From: a virus
Length of the DNA: 64,000 bases
Virus record (IMG/VR): IMGVR_UViG_3300017971_000002
Location: 62,001 to 126,000 of that record
Direction: 5' to 3' (one strand)
Part shown: one piece after another, positions 6,256-14,949 of the stretch
Layout of the letters: every line of letters begins with the position of its first letter
Position numbering within the stretch: position 1 is the stretch's first letter
The notes under the pieces: model-generated
Databases searched by the model: none
Told to the model about the DNA's origin: nothing
Seen by the model: only the letters and a program-made list of their open reading frames with translations
Program-made: the position numbers and the translations under genes

Positions 6256-8484
6256 CTACAGATCACACTTGCCTCCCGCACATGCAACAGTATCTGTTAT
6301 TTTTGTGTTGTCCCTCTCCTCGTGAAAGTCTTCCCAGTTGACTGGTTTATATTCACGTTTGAGGTCGCACCATAGTTTCCAGTTATATACATCCTTTAGA
6401 CAGTATGTCATCTTTCTTAAATCTTCATTGAAGTATCTATCTGAGAATTGCTTAGCCCTTCGCAACCATTCCATCTTCTCATCATAGTTATTTTCTCTCT
6501 TCCATCTATTTCGTTGTTTCACACTATTAAAGTCAGGAAGGGTTATGTTTTCCCCATGCCCAAGTACACACGCACATGCTGCCCATAGATCATCATCCCA
6601 TGCCCTCATCCCATCAACAATAAGACCAGAAGCCATTAATGACCCATCTCCATATTCCTTTACTATCTCATCTGGTGTATATACGGTCGTAAATGGTGCT
6701 TGAGGGTAGTCCTTGTCTCCGTCGATTGGAAGAATTGAAATACCAGCAAAGAATTTTCTATTTTGATATATGTATTTGGATACCTCATCCCATTCATCGT
6801 CTTTCACATGAATAGTATTTGAAACGTTATGACTCAACCATTCTTTAACGCAACGACTTTTATCTCTTCCAGATTGTACCCAGTTCTTCTGAGTCAGTTT
6901 GACATATTCAAGAAGTTTGATTCCCTCTATGTTCACCTTTGTTCTTGCGTTGGCCGGTACTTCGCAGACGAAAGTAATCATTTCATCTGTGTTATTAGTC
7001 GACCATACGGACTCCTCGACGGCGAGAGGGTTGATCTTCTTAAAATATAGTAACGGTTCTTCCATCTTATTGGACTGCTGTCGTCTAAAATATCTCTTTG
7101 AATGATGTGGATGGATTCCGGACGCCGTACCAAGTATGCAGCTAGTGCTACCAGCGGGTTTTACGCAGGTCGCCCGAGCAGCTATGTTAATTCCAATCTT
7201 TCCTGCAATTCTCTCATTGGTCTTTCTGACTAATCTTGCACCTTCTCGCTGAAGTTCCTCATCAAAGGCTATATCTGGATTATCCATCATGCCTGTCATA
7301 GACACGCCAAGTAGTGCTTCCCGTTTTACTATTTCCTCTGAAGGTTTGCCAAGATAGGGGAAGGAATTATATCCAGCTTGTAATGTTCCCATGGTCGCTG
7401 CATATTCACACATTTGAAGAAACTGCTCACGGGTCTTTGCTTTCTTCATGTTTATTTCGCAAAGATTACAAAACCCCCATCCACTATTTCCCTTACTATC
7501 ATAGGCATATATACCTATCTCAACACATGGGTTGACTAGAAATTCAAGATCATCGGCCCATACAAATCCAGGCTCCCCAAATTGTTTTACATTCTCAATG
7601 ATCTCCTTAAAGTCCTTATAGTATGTTTTATCTCTAAGAAGGATGACTGAATTGTTACTTCGGGCCCTCTGTGGATTCGTACTCATCCAATTGCCAATCT
7701 TGGCATTCATCATTTCCTCATCATCCAATGAGAATAAACATATTGTTGCAGAACGCCGTACGCCACCGGACAAGACCGCGTCTGATATATGCATGACTAT
7801 ATCATATGCGTCTATAGGTCTTAATCTGGTAAGACCATCATCGCAGATTTTATCAAGCAGTTGTCTAATCTTTTCGATTGAGTTTTTCAATCCTTCAGGC
7901 CCGGGAGCCTTCCCGCCACTAGATTTGATTATAGAACCTGCTGGTCTTATATCGGAGTAATCAAATTCAATTGTAAAATTCTTTACCTCGGGATGTGGTT
8001 GATCGCTCTGAAAATAGGATGAAAGAAGTTGTCCAATGGCATCGGCCCAACCCTCAATCGAATCCTCTATCTTTATGGAATATGTTCTTCCGGTTGGTTT
8101 CTTGATCTTTGGAAGTTTGGCTATGTGATGTTTCTGAACACTAAATCCTACACCACAACCACAAAGAAGTAACCACATCGTTTCCTGAAAGAAACGAGGT
8201 CGATCACAATATGATGCTGTGCAATTATATAGCCGTGCATTTTTCTCAAGTATCGCCCTTCCTCCAAATTGTAGGGCTCGTTGAGAACCGAGGACGAGTC
8301 TCCTCTTCATAGCCTGTTCCACGACTTTCAACTCATCAGTTATGTTTACATTAGCATACTTGATGAGGTGCATGTTGACGACCCGATTTATCTGTTCATC
8401 CCAGGTCTCCCGTCTTGCGCATTCGTGGTTATATCTTGCATATTTTGAAATCCGTGTGTATTCCTGAAGCTCCTTTATTGACAT
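6256..8484 (-). CDS. nrdJ: Adenosylcobalamin-dependent (class II) ribonucleoside-triphosphate reductase
   Basis: 742 residues, the size of monomeric class II enzymes such as the Lactobacillus leichmannii reductase. Visible features are an N-terminal active-site cysteine in LYNCTASYC (Cys88), GGVRRSATICLF, the radical-site loop FCNLCEINM (cysteine and glutamate of the NxCxE motif), and the C-terminal re-reducing pair ACAGGKCDL. It converts ribonucleotides to deoxyribonucleotides for phage replication and needs vitamin B12 coenzyme from the host rather than a diiron or glycyl radical. It takes the place of the T4 NrdAB and NrdDG systems in this window. Confidence 0.95.
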   Translation of the reverse strand: MSIKELQEYTRISKYARYNHECARRETWDEQINRVVNMHLIKYANVNITDELKVVEQAMKRRLVLGSQRALQFGGRAILEKNARLYNCTASYCDRPRFFQETMWLLLCGCGVGFSVQKHHIAKLPKIKKPTGRTYSIKIEDSIEGWADAIGQLLSSYFQSDQPHPEVKNFTIEFDYSDIRPAGSIIKSSGGKAPGPEGLKNSIEKIRQLLDKICDDGLTRLRPIDAYDIVMHISDAVLSGGVRRSATICLFSLDDEEMMNAKIGNWMSTNPQRARSNNSVILLRDKTYYKDFKEIIENVKQFGEPGFVWADDLEFLVNPCVEIGIYAYDSKGNSGWGFCNLCEINMKKAKTREQFLQMCEYAATMGTLQAGYNSFPYLGKPSEEIVKREALLGVSMTGMMDNPDIAFDEELQREGARLVRKTNERIAGKIGINIAARATCVKPAGSTSCILGTASGIHPHHSKRYFRRQQSNKMEEPLLYFKKINPLAVEESVWSTNNTDEMITFVCEVPANARTKVNIEGIKLLEYVKLTQKNWVQSGRDKSRCVKEWLSHNVSNTIHVKDDEWDEVSKYIYQNRKFFAGISILPIDGDKDYPQAPFTTVYTPDEIVKEYGDGSLMASGLIVDGMRAWDDDLWAACACVLGHGENITLPDFNSVKQRNRWKRENNYDEKMEWLRRAKQFSDRYFNEDLRKMTYCLKDVYNWKLWCDLKREYKPVNWEDFHEERDNTKITDTVACAGGKCDL

Positions 8485-8498
8485 CGAGCTGTGCCCTC

Positions 8499-8999
8499 CT
8501 AGAATAGAATTTTCTCTGTGATGATCCTAAACTTCCAGTTTTTCCCCGCACAAAAACGTTTGGCATATTTCCATTTATTTTGATTCTTTACATATTCTCG
8601 GAGGGCCAGGTTATAATTCATCATGGCCTTTCGGGTTTTATTTCTTGGGGGTACTGGCTTTTTCTGTTGTTTATCTGGCTTGACCTCAACAAGATAGGTC
8701 TGTACAAGACCGTCCTTATCTTTGATCTTACACCATATATCTGGATAATAGTTATGTAACTTTTGATCGATTTCAAATATATATGGTACCTTGATGATCT
8801 CTGAGCCCCAACTAATCACATTTTTGTTGGAATCGCACCAATTCATCAAACGCATTTCCCAAGAGGATCTGGCGAATGGCTTCTGACCCCCAAGTGTAAG
8901 ATTTATACATTTCTTTGGGTTTTTGGGTGTAAATTCACCCTGATACCATCTTCCCATTACCTTTTCCTTAAACCATCTATCGAACCATCTTAACATCAA
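8499..8999 (-). CDS. gp4-like head completion nuclease
   Basis: 166 residues. RWYQGEFTPKNPKK, WEMRLMNWCD, VISWGSEIIKVPY, NYYPDIW and YLVEVKPDKQ follow the T4 gp4 pattern, a TnsA/PD-(D/E)xK-type fold with acidic residues and a lysine in YPD...EVKP. In T4 this protein finishes the filled head. The ORF overlaps the upstream nuclease gene by four bases. ATG at 8957 (MGRWYQGEF, preceded by AAGGAAAAGG) is an alternative start. A minus-strand TATAAATA at 9100-9107 could give late expression. Confidence 0.85.
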   Translation of the reverse strand: MMLRWFDRWFKEKVMGRWYQGEFTPKNPKKCINLTLGGQKPFARSSWEMRLMNWCDSNKNVISWGSEIIKVPYIFEIDQKLHNYYPDIWCKIKDKDGLVQTYLVEVKPDKQQKKPVPPRNKTRKAMMNYNLALREYVKNQNKWKYAKRFCAGKNWKFRIITEKILF

Positions 9000-9886
9000 C
9001 CTATCTCTTTCAATGACGGTGTGAATTCCTGCAAGTTCTCTATGAAAAAGTTCAGTTTATACTTGACAAGAAAGTTAAATATTTTTCCACCATTGTATGT
9101 ATTTATATGGTAGTTATCGAATTCAGAGGTAATTTTTTCAACAATTTCCAAAGGTATCATATCGAAATCTATGAGCTGTTTATTCCTCTCGAAATTGTCC
9201 TCCATCGACTTGTTTAAGAGGCTATTTGTTAGCCCCAGGTCAAGCATCTGCTGGGCTGTAACAGGGCCGCATTTGCTCTTGACGCCGGGGATATCATCAC
9301 CTCTATCGCCAGTCAGTATTTTTAGTACCAATTCCCGGGCTGGATTCAAGTGTGTTATGAATTTTTTCTTTATTGGATCAAACTGTGTATAGTTTTTATA
9401 TTTAAACAACTGATACATATCCTTGTCGGTCGAGTAATTGACCACATCATCTTTTTGGAATCTTTCCTTTGTCAGAACGGCAATTATATCATCAGCCTCG
9501 CATCTATGAACTGCGAGAAAATGAATCATTGTAAGCGCCTCTTTAAGATCCTCCATGAATTTGTCATATACTCCAAAGAAGTGATCAAAGTCTATTCCTG
9601 ATTTATCTCTCATGCCTTTTCTGGATGCCTTGTATCCAGGATATATATCACGCCTCCAATAATTTCTTGAGTCCGAAGCGATTATCACTTTAGTTGGTTG
9701 AAAGTTTTTTATATTCTTAAATATACCATTCATCACCAAGAATTTAAAATATCCATAGGTCTTGTCAAGAGGGTCCTGTCCATGAGACACGAACAGAGAC
9801 CTGAATAAGAGATTATGCATATCAAAAAATAGCACCTTCTCCTTCTTGGTGTAGCCCTTCATAAATTTGGTTAGCTTGGTTTTCAT
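8996..9886 (-). CDS. rnh: RNase H / 5'-3' exonuclease (FEN-like, T4 Rnh type)
   Basis: 296 residues. Metal-binding acidic motifs of the FEN-1/T4 RNase H superfamily are present: VLFFDMHNLLFRS, ASDSRNYWRRDIYPGYK, CEADDIIAVL, STDKDMYQL and TGDRGDDIPGVKSK (helix-hairpin-helix region). In T4 the enzyme removes RNA primers from Okazaki fragments. The SD-like AAGTAAGG lies upstream of the ATG. It sits between the RuvC-like and gp4 genes. Confidence 0.88.
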   Translation of the reverse strand: MKTKLTKFMKGYTKKEKVLFFDMHNLLFRSLFVSHGQDPLDKTYGYFKFLVMNGIFKNIKNFQPTKVIIASDSRNYWRRDIYPGYKASRKGMRDKSGIDFDHFFGVYDKFMEDLKEALTMIHFLAVHRCEADDIIAVLTKERFQKDDVVNYSTDKDMYQLFKYKNYTQFDPIKKKFITHLNPARELVLKILTGDRGDDIPGVKSKCGPVTAQQMLDLGLTNSLLNKSMEDNFERNKQLIDFDMIPLEIVEKITSEFDNYHINTYNGGKIFNFLVKYKLNFFIENLQEFTPSLKEIG

Positions 9887-9895
9887 AATTTTACC

Positions 9896-10549
9896 TTACT
9901 TGTTTAGGAAATCCCTTGCCAATATATTGACCGGGTTGGATTTTGTACAACGATTAAATATGGAAATATCTGTTTGGGAAAGATTATTAAGAGAGACAAA
10001 CCCATATCTAAGTAATAGTTCCAGATTTAATAACTTGGTAGCATAGTATGCGTCAACCAGATCGGTCTTTGGTGAGGCATATTCTTTCAATGATGGAAGA
10101 TCCAATAATCCTGACGATGCCGCGGCTATGGTATTATAAGCATCGCACATGGACACCTTGTCCGAGTTCCCCTTTCCAGTTGCAAACTTTTTGAGAACGG
10201 TGGGTTCATACATCCTGAGCATCTTTCCAGAATCATATAAAAGAATCTTCAACCCACCTACGAATTCTCCAATATGATACACACGACCAGTAGCCGCAAA
10301 AGCATAGTCTTCCATTGCCACATACGATACATCGTCCAGAAAACTGGATAAATGATCGTACATGAATTTGTTTTGTTCGATGTAATTATAAAAGTTTGTT
10401 TTCTTATAGTGAATAATTGATTCACATGAATATTTTTTCACCTGGGTAAAACCTAAATGACTAACTTTTTGAACCTGTAATTTATCATCTAGGAAAAATT
10501 TAAACACTCCTGTTCCATTTATTGATGGGTCTATTCCTGCTATGATCAT
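9896..10549 (-). CDS. RuvC-like Holliday junction resolvase
   Basis: 217 residues with an RNase H fold signature: MIIAGIDPSINGTG (Asp7), YVAMEDYAFAATGRVYHIGE (Glu80) and SPKTDLVDAYYATKLL (Asp163/Asp166). These are the four acidic residues expected of RuvC-type nucleases. T4 uses the unrelated endonuclease VII (gp49) to resolve branched DNA before packaging, so this may be a functional replacement. GGAGATTTAAAA precedes the start, two bases after the primase stop. Confidence 0.85.
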   Translation of the reverse strand: MIIAGIDPSINGTGVFKFFLDDKLQVQKVSHLGFTQVKKYSCESIIHYKKTNFYNYIEQNKFMYDHLSSFLDDVSYVAMEDYAFAATGRVYHIGEFVGGLKILLYDSGKMLRMYEPTVLKKFATGKGNSDKVSMCDAYNTIAAASSGLLDLPSLKEYASPKTDLVDAYYATKLLNLELLLRYGFVSLNNLSQTDISIFNRCTKSNPVNILARDFLNK

Positions 10550-10551
10550 TT

Positions 10552-11586
10552 TTAAATCTCCAAATATAATTTATCATAAAAGTTTTTTGAGAAGTAATCC
10601 TCTAGATGACCGAACTTAAATTTCTCGATCTCATACTTCACTATTACATCATTTATATCTTTACATCCGCTTGATAGATGCCACTTATTCCAAAGAAATA
10701 CTTTCTCTCCATCGAGCAGTAATTTCTTACTCTTTTCCATTCCGGTTTTGTCATTATCAAATAGGTAGTATACATCGAGTTTACTTATTCTTTTCTTTAC
10801 CTTGTTTGAAATACTTGCCCCAATTATAGCGATACTATTTTCAATGAACAAAGAGTCAATTATTCCTTCAAGAACAATAACCGGTTTGGAGGGATCAATA
10901 TGATCTATGTTATATATAACATCATCCTTTGATCCAAGACGATTTAGGTATTTTGGTTCGTCTCCAACAAGTGTTCGTGCCTGATAATAATATATCGTAT
11001 TACTCTTATTAAAGAATGGAATGATCAAACGATTTCGATACATTCCCCCAGTTGCAACCCACCATCTCTTCCAGACCTCTCTGGGAATTCTCCTCTTCTC
11101 GACAAATTCCCTTCCCTTTTGAGATAGGAAATCACTATCACCATTTATGGTCTTGAAATGTTTGATCGCTTGCTTCTCTTTTTCGATCTGTTTCTTACGT
11201 TTCTCCTCTTCTAATTTCTTTTGTCGAAGTCTTTCCTCCCGTTCTTTCTCTGAGTTCTCTTTCTCACTTGAATGAATTTTGAATAACTCCCTACTATATC
11301 TCTTATATAATTCCTTGCTTGTAAACTTTAACCACTTCTCTGCAGACCAGGCATTTCCCTCACCAGATGCTGGACATCCTTCATTGAAACATTTGAACGC
11401 CCAAAAGTATTCGCTACTCTTCCGACTTTTTGAACGCAGCAAATGACCACGCATACGATTCCCCGTCTTGCCATCGCCACATACATTACAAGAAAAGTTT
11501 ATATTGTTTGTCTTGATAATTTTTCTTTTGAGGCCACCTACAGCAAGATGCAAATATCGTTCAAGTATGACATGACGATTAAACAT
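10552..11586 (-). CDS. DNA primase (gp61-like)
   Basis: 344 residues. The N-terminal zinc module has Cys33, Cys36, Cys66 and Cys71. A charged coiled-coil-like linker (~105-142) follows, then a TOPRIM domain with IVLEGIIDS (Glu240) and YYLFDNDKTG (Asp277/Asp279). It makes RNA primers with the gp41-type helicase. The linker of about 35 lysine, glutamate and arginine residues is longer than expected from memory of T4 gp61. Confidence 0.9.
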   Translation of the reverse strand: MFNRHVILERYLHLAVGGLKRKIIKTNNINFSCNVCGDGKTGNRMRGHLLRSKSRKSSEYFWAFKCFNEGCPASGEGNAWSAEKWLKFTSKELYKRYSRELFKIHSSEKENSEKEREERLRQKKLEEEKRKKQIEKEKQAIKHFKTINGDSDFLSQKGREFVEKRRIPREVWKRWWVATGGMYRNRLIIPFFNKSNTIYYYQARTLVGDEPKYLNRLGSKDDVIYNIDHIDPSKPVIVLEGIIDSLFIENSIAIIGASISNKVKKRISKLDVYYLFDNDKTGMEKSKKLLLDGEKVFLWNKWHLSSGCKDINDVIVKYEIEKFKFGHLEDYFSKNFYDKLYLEI

Positions 11587-11594
11587 AGAGAATA

Positions 11595-11621
11595 AAAAGG
11601 GAGGGCATTACCCTCCCTTTT
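11595..11621 (-). terminator. Rho-independent terminator after gp32
   Basis: A perfect 11-bp stem, AAAAGGGAGGG and CCCTCCCTTTT, closes a CATTA loop. On the minus strand it ends in a U-run 13 bases after the gp32 stop and just before the primase start. It probably uncouples high gp32 expression from primase. Being symmetrical, it could act in both directions. Confidence 0.85.
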
Positions 11622-11633
11622 GTCTGACTGTGT

Positions 11634-12542
11634 TTACTCATCCTCTTTTCTGAGGTCTTCAAAGAATTTTGAACCTTGAGCAAGATCCTCTTCACTTGGA
11701 GAATCAATCTCGCCCCCATTCGTTTTCTTAGAAGTGCTAGTTGCCGGTTCTTGTGCGACAGGTTTCTCCGGAACCTCGGTAACCTCTCCGATCTTTTTCT
11801 TGAAGATATTTTCAAGATCCTCAAAGGACTTGAACTTGTCGTCTCCAACAATCTGCTGAAGAGGAAACAACATGGACTCAATCTGTTCAATGTATTCTTC
11901 CTCACCAACTGCCGTGGGTACGCCAGTAAACTGTGACGAATCATAATTCTTGAACTTCTTAGGAGCAGGTCCTGTCTTAATTTTGAGCTTGAAATTCATA
12001 CCGATATCATAGTCGAATATAGGTACAGACTCATCCAGCTCACCAGACGGAGACATCTTCTCCATGATCTTTTCATGTATCTTCTTACCGTAACGGAAGA
12101 TAAAAACCTTACCTTCGTTCTCGGGTTTCTGCGGATCTTTGACTATCAAAATGTTTGCGAAAAAACTCTGGCGCCTTGCTCTGGATTTTGCAAGATCCTC
12201 ATCTCCCGCTTTCCAGGCGATACTATTCGCCTTACACACAGGACACTGACCACCGATTGTGGTTGGACAGTTCTCAATGAACCACTGACCACCGAGGGTC
12301 TGAAACCCATGGTTATATAATTTGACAAACGGAACACCATCACCATCGTCTTCCCTGCGGGGCAGGAAACGTATGATGGCCTCATAGGTACCATCGTCTT
12401 TCATTTGTGGGGTGAAAAGATTTTCGGAGTAACCGTCGTCCTTAATAAAGTTGGGCTTATCGGCGGTCTTGATTGTCTCCGTTATTGCGGACCAGTCGAA
12501 TTTCCTTCTCTTTGATTTTGATTTAGTCGTGCTTTTAGCCAT
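11634..12542 (-). CDS. Single-stranded DNA-binding protein (gp32-like)
   Basis: 302 residues, about the size of T4 gp32. A basic N-terminus (KSTTKSKSKRRKFDW) is followed by an OB-type core with a zinc site built from His78, Cys92, Cys100 and Cys103 (CPTTIGGQCPVC). The C-terminal tail is acidic and Ser-rich, ending DLRKEDE; in T4 this tail recruits replication partners. GAAAAGGAGAAAG precedes the ATG. The gene is followed by a strong terminator. Confidence 0.92.
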   Translation of the reverse strand: MAKSTTKSKSKRRKFDWSAITETIKTADKPNFIKDDGYSENLFTPQMKDDGTYEAIIRFLPRREDDGDGVPFVKLYNHGFQTLGGQWFIENCPTTIGGQCPVCKANSIAWKAGDEDLAKSRARRQSFFANILIVKDPQKPENEGKVFIFRYGKKIHEKIMEKMSPSGELDESVPIFDYDIGMNFKLKIKTGPAPKKFKNYDSSQFTGVPTAVGEEEYIEQIESMLFPLQQIVGDDKFKSFEDLENIFKKKIGEVTEVPEKPVAQEPATSTSKKTNGGEIDSPSEEDLAQGSKFFEDLRKEDE

Positions 12543-13093
12543 CTTCTTTCTCCTTTTCGGTTTAGTATAAGTTTAGTTATATTGTTTAGCTTTATTAATT
12601 GATTAGATACATCATACTTGTTCTCGGATTCATCCCATCCATGCTCAAACATTACTATATAGAACAGGGGCGAGATCATACCTTTCAAGATCAAATCAAG
12701 CAAAATATTGTTGCCGTCGGAGTTGGTCTTGTAGTAAGTATTTATATTCTTAATCTTTAATTTCTTGGCCAATTCCAGCATAAACGCCTCTTCTTTTCGG
12801 AGGTTTTTCTCAGTGAAAAGAGTGCTTATTCTCTGAATCTCGGTGACCTTTACATCCTTCCAATATAACCGGTCGTTGAATATGAAATGATACAAAAGAT
12901 ATATCTTAAAATCCTGAAGATCAAAATGTCCATTGTTTATGTATCGAACAATTTTCTCACAGTAGCCCTTTACATAATCTGGACTTCTATTAAGCCAGAT
13001 GGTACTGACTCTCGAATTAAAATCTATATCCTTACCCTTCTCAAAATACGACTTAACATTCTGGAAGGTGCTAAATACCATTAGTTTGTTCAT
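12482..13093 (-). CDS. Hypothetical; possible gp59-like helicase loader
   Basis: 203 residues with no firm motif. It is rich in aromatic and basic helices and ends in a basic tail. It lies immediately upstream of gp32 and overlaps its start by 61 bases, the place where T4 and relatives often keep the helicase loader gp59. A weak resemblance to the gp59 C-terminal half (LKGMISPLFYIVMFEH) is the only sequence hint. Its promoter may be the TATATTT at 13099-13105. Confidence 0.45.
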   Translation of the reverse strand: MNKLMVFSTFQNVKSYFEKGKDIDFNSRVSTIWLNRSPDYVKGYCEKIVRYINNGHFDLQDFKIYLLYHFIFNDRLYWKDVKVTEIQRISTLFTEKNLRKEEAFMLELAKKLKIKNINTYYKTNSDGNNILLDLILKGMISPLFYIVMFEHGWDESENKYDVSNQLIKLNNITKLILNRKGERRWLKARLNQNQREGNSTGPQ

Positions 13094-13098
13094 GTATC

Positions 13099-13145
13099 AA
13101 ATATAAGAAATGGACTCACTACCGTTCCCTCTTTTTTGGTCTTTT
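13099..13145 (-). promoter_or_regulatory. Weak third copy of the early-type promoter element
   Basis: On the minus strand, TATATTTGATACAT lies just before the start at 13093. A GACCAAAAAAG block lies upstream, with one base more spacing than in the two good copies (5435-5480 and 25068-25113). The match to TTTAATCCAAAAAT is partial and lies inside the upstream coding region, so this is tentative. Confidence 0.3.
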
Positions 13146-13520
13146 CTTTTTTGGATAAAGGAACAAATCAAGGGTCGAATGTTTCAGTGGTATATTATTC
13201 CTCTCAGCAAGAGATACCCTTAGTTCGTAAAGGTTCTCCTCATTGAGACACGCCAATAATTCCTTCACCGTGAACATTTCTGTCTCTAGATATATAGCAG
13301 ACTCTGCTATATCAATCCTTTTTGATCTATGAAGTTCTTTTAAAATGAAATTAAATTCATGAAAAGGCAGATAGTCATTCTTCTTTCTTTTTGAGGATAA
13401 TCGATCAAGATCGATTCCTGATTCATCAATGATTCCAAAGAAGGTCTCTTTACTTATTTGTTTGAGAACAGTCTCCTCCAATCGCTTGTCTATGATGTGT
13501 TGTATATCGCCTAATTTCAT
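13119..13520 (-). CDS. Candidate late-transcription coactivator (gp33-like) or other clamp-binding protein
   Basis: 133 residues of otherwise unknown type, helical and charged. The C-terminus reads KHSTLDLFLYPKKKR. STLDLFL resembles the sliding-clamp-binding tails of T4 gp33 (TLDFLL) and gp55 (SLDFLY), and also bacterial beta-clamp motifs. The gene sits in the gp32-gp41 interval, near where T4 carries gp33. I infer a clamp-binding role. The basic tail after the motif is not T4-like. Confidence 0.4.
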   Translation of the reverse strand: MKLGDIQHIIDKRLEETVLKQISKETFFGIIDESGIDLDRLSSKRKKNDYLPFHEFNFILKELHRSKRIDIAESAIYLETEMFTVKELLACLNEENLYELRVSLAERNNIPLKHSTLDLFLYPKKKRPKKRER

Positions 13521-13521
13521 A

Positions 13522-14949
13522 TTACATATTTACGTCCAAGATTTTCTTCTTCTCGGTCTTCCTATTTTGTTTGAATGTTTTTAATACTCCAGCTGCCGCT
13601 TCGTCTACCAGCTCGGTCGATTTGGTCCCCGGTGGGGTGGATGGTTTACCATGACTCACTCCAACACTCGTCGGTTGCTCGTCCTCATCATCATCCACCA
13701 CATCATATAATCTCATCTTATCATAGGTGACACCGACTGAACATTTAAGTCTATTTAGTCCAAACCTATTTTTAAGAAGTATAAAACAGAAACGATCAAT
13801 TGCTCGCATTTCTGGAGTTTGGGTTATACCAAAGATAATATCGGCCGCGTTGGTAGTTCCAATTGACTCTGCAATATCTGTTAAGTCTATCTCTGCGGAA
13901 GAGAATCCTCCACGGTTGGTCTGAACGGATGATACTATAGGTATACCTTTTTCCATCGCCAGGCCCCTCAACTCCTCGGAGATTACTTTGAGCTCCGTGT
14001 TGGTATTGAAAGACTTGTTTATTCTATTGGGTAACATTATACCAAGATAATCAACAAACACAATGTCCGGAACAAAATTCTTTTTGAGCTCCAATTCCTT
14101 CAGCAAGTTTCTTATTCTATTGGTATTGGAAGAACGGGTTGGAAACTCTTTAATAATAATTTTACTTAAAATCTTCTCTCTCATAACGTCAAACTTTTTG
14201 AGAAATCTAACCTTGGGTATTGATTGAAGATCATTTATATTGAAGTCAAATACATTTGACATGATTCGCTCAGAGACCTTTTCCTCGGCCATTTCCAATG
14301 TGATGTATAGCACGTTTTTATTTTGAAGTAGACAGTTTGCCGCAAAGGCTATTTTGACAAGTGACTTTCCGAGATTGGTCTCCGCCATAAATAGTGTTAG
14401 AGTCTTTTCGTGAAACCCTCCTTTGATTAATTTGTCTAGTCTGTCGATACCAGTTGGTATTACATTGTCTTTGTGGTGGAGATATTCAAAGAGCTTATCC
14501 CCAGACTCAAAGAAGTCTAGCCCAATATCCGTATCAAAATTAAAAGCCAAGGCTTCTCTTAACTTATCAGGAGCCTCGTTCTTTGCTGATTCATCCTCAT
14601 TCTTTAGAGCCTCTAATGCGGTATATAATTCATTATAGAAAATCTTATTCTTGAAAAAAGTTTCAAGTTCTCCTTTGATAAAATTTTCATCATAGTCTTC
14701 CTTGTAATCCTTCTCCAGTTCTTTCGATACAAAAGAATACACATCCTTATTTTGTATTACTACTTTTAGTTCTGCAATGGATGGAAACTTTTTATGAGAG
14801 TTTGAGAAGGATAATATATTGGAAATCAGTTCTTTAACCTCAAAGGTCTCAAATATATCTGGTCGAAGAAATGGTAATAACTTCTCCCTAGACTTCGGAT
14901 CTCTGAACAGAAGTTGAATTATTAATTTTTCAAATAATAAAGGATCCAA
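13522..14949 (-). CDS. Replicative DNA helicase (gp41/DnaB-like)
   Basis: 475 residues. The C-terminal RecA-type domain starts with TGIDRLDKLIKGGF, has a degenerate Walker A AETNLGKS (189-196), TLEMAEEKVSERIM, Walker B DIVFVDYLGIM and VSSVQTNR. This is the gp41 arrangement, including the gp41-style replacement of GxxGxGKS. It would act as a hexamer on the lagging strand with the primase at 10552-11586. The C-terminal ~50 residues are acidic, then basic. Confidence 0.93.
   Translation of the reverse strand: MDPLLFEKLIIQLLFRDPKSREKLLPFLRPDIFETFEVKELISNILSFSNSHKKFPSIAELKVVIQNKDVYSFVSKELEKDYKEDYDENFIKGELETFFKNKIFYNELYTALEALKNEDESAKNEAPDKLREALAFNFDTDIGLDFFESGDKLFEYLHHKDNVIPTGIDRLDKLIKGGFHEKTLTLFMAETNLGKSLVKIAFAANCLLQNKNVLYITLEMAEEKVSERIMSNVFDFNINDLQSIPKVRFLKKFDVMREKILSKIIIKEFPTRSSNTNRIRNLLKELELKKNFVPDIVFVDYLGIMLPNRINKSFNTNTELKVISEELRGLAMEKGIPIVSSVQTNRGGFSSAEIDLTDIAESIGTTNAADIIFGITQTPEMRAIDRFCFILLKNRFGLNRLKCSVGVTYDKMRLYDVVDDDEDEQPTSVGVSHGKPSTPPGTKSTELVDEAAAGVLKTFKQNRKTEKKKILDVNM

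Noticed and set aside
11579-11944. 121-residue minus-strand ORF overlapping the gp32 3' end
   Set aside because: It is an alternate frame of gp32 and crosses the terminator at 11595-11621; gp32 is clearly the real gene.
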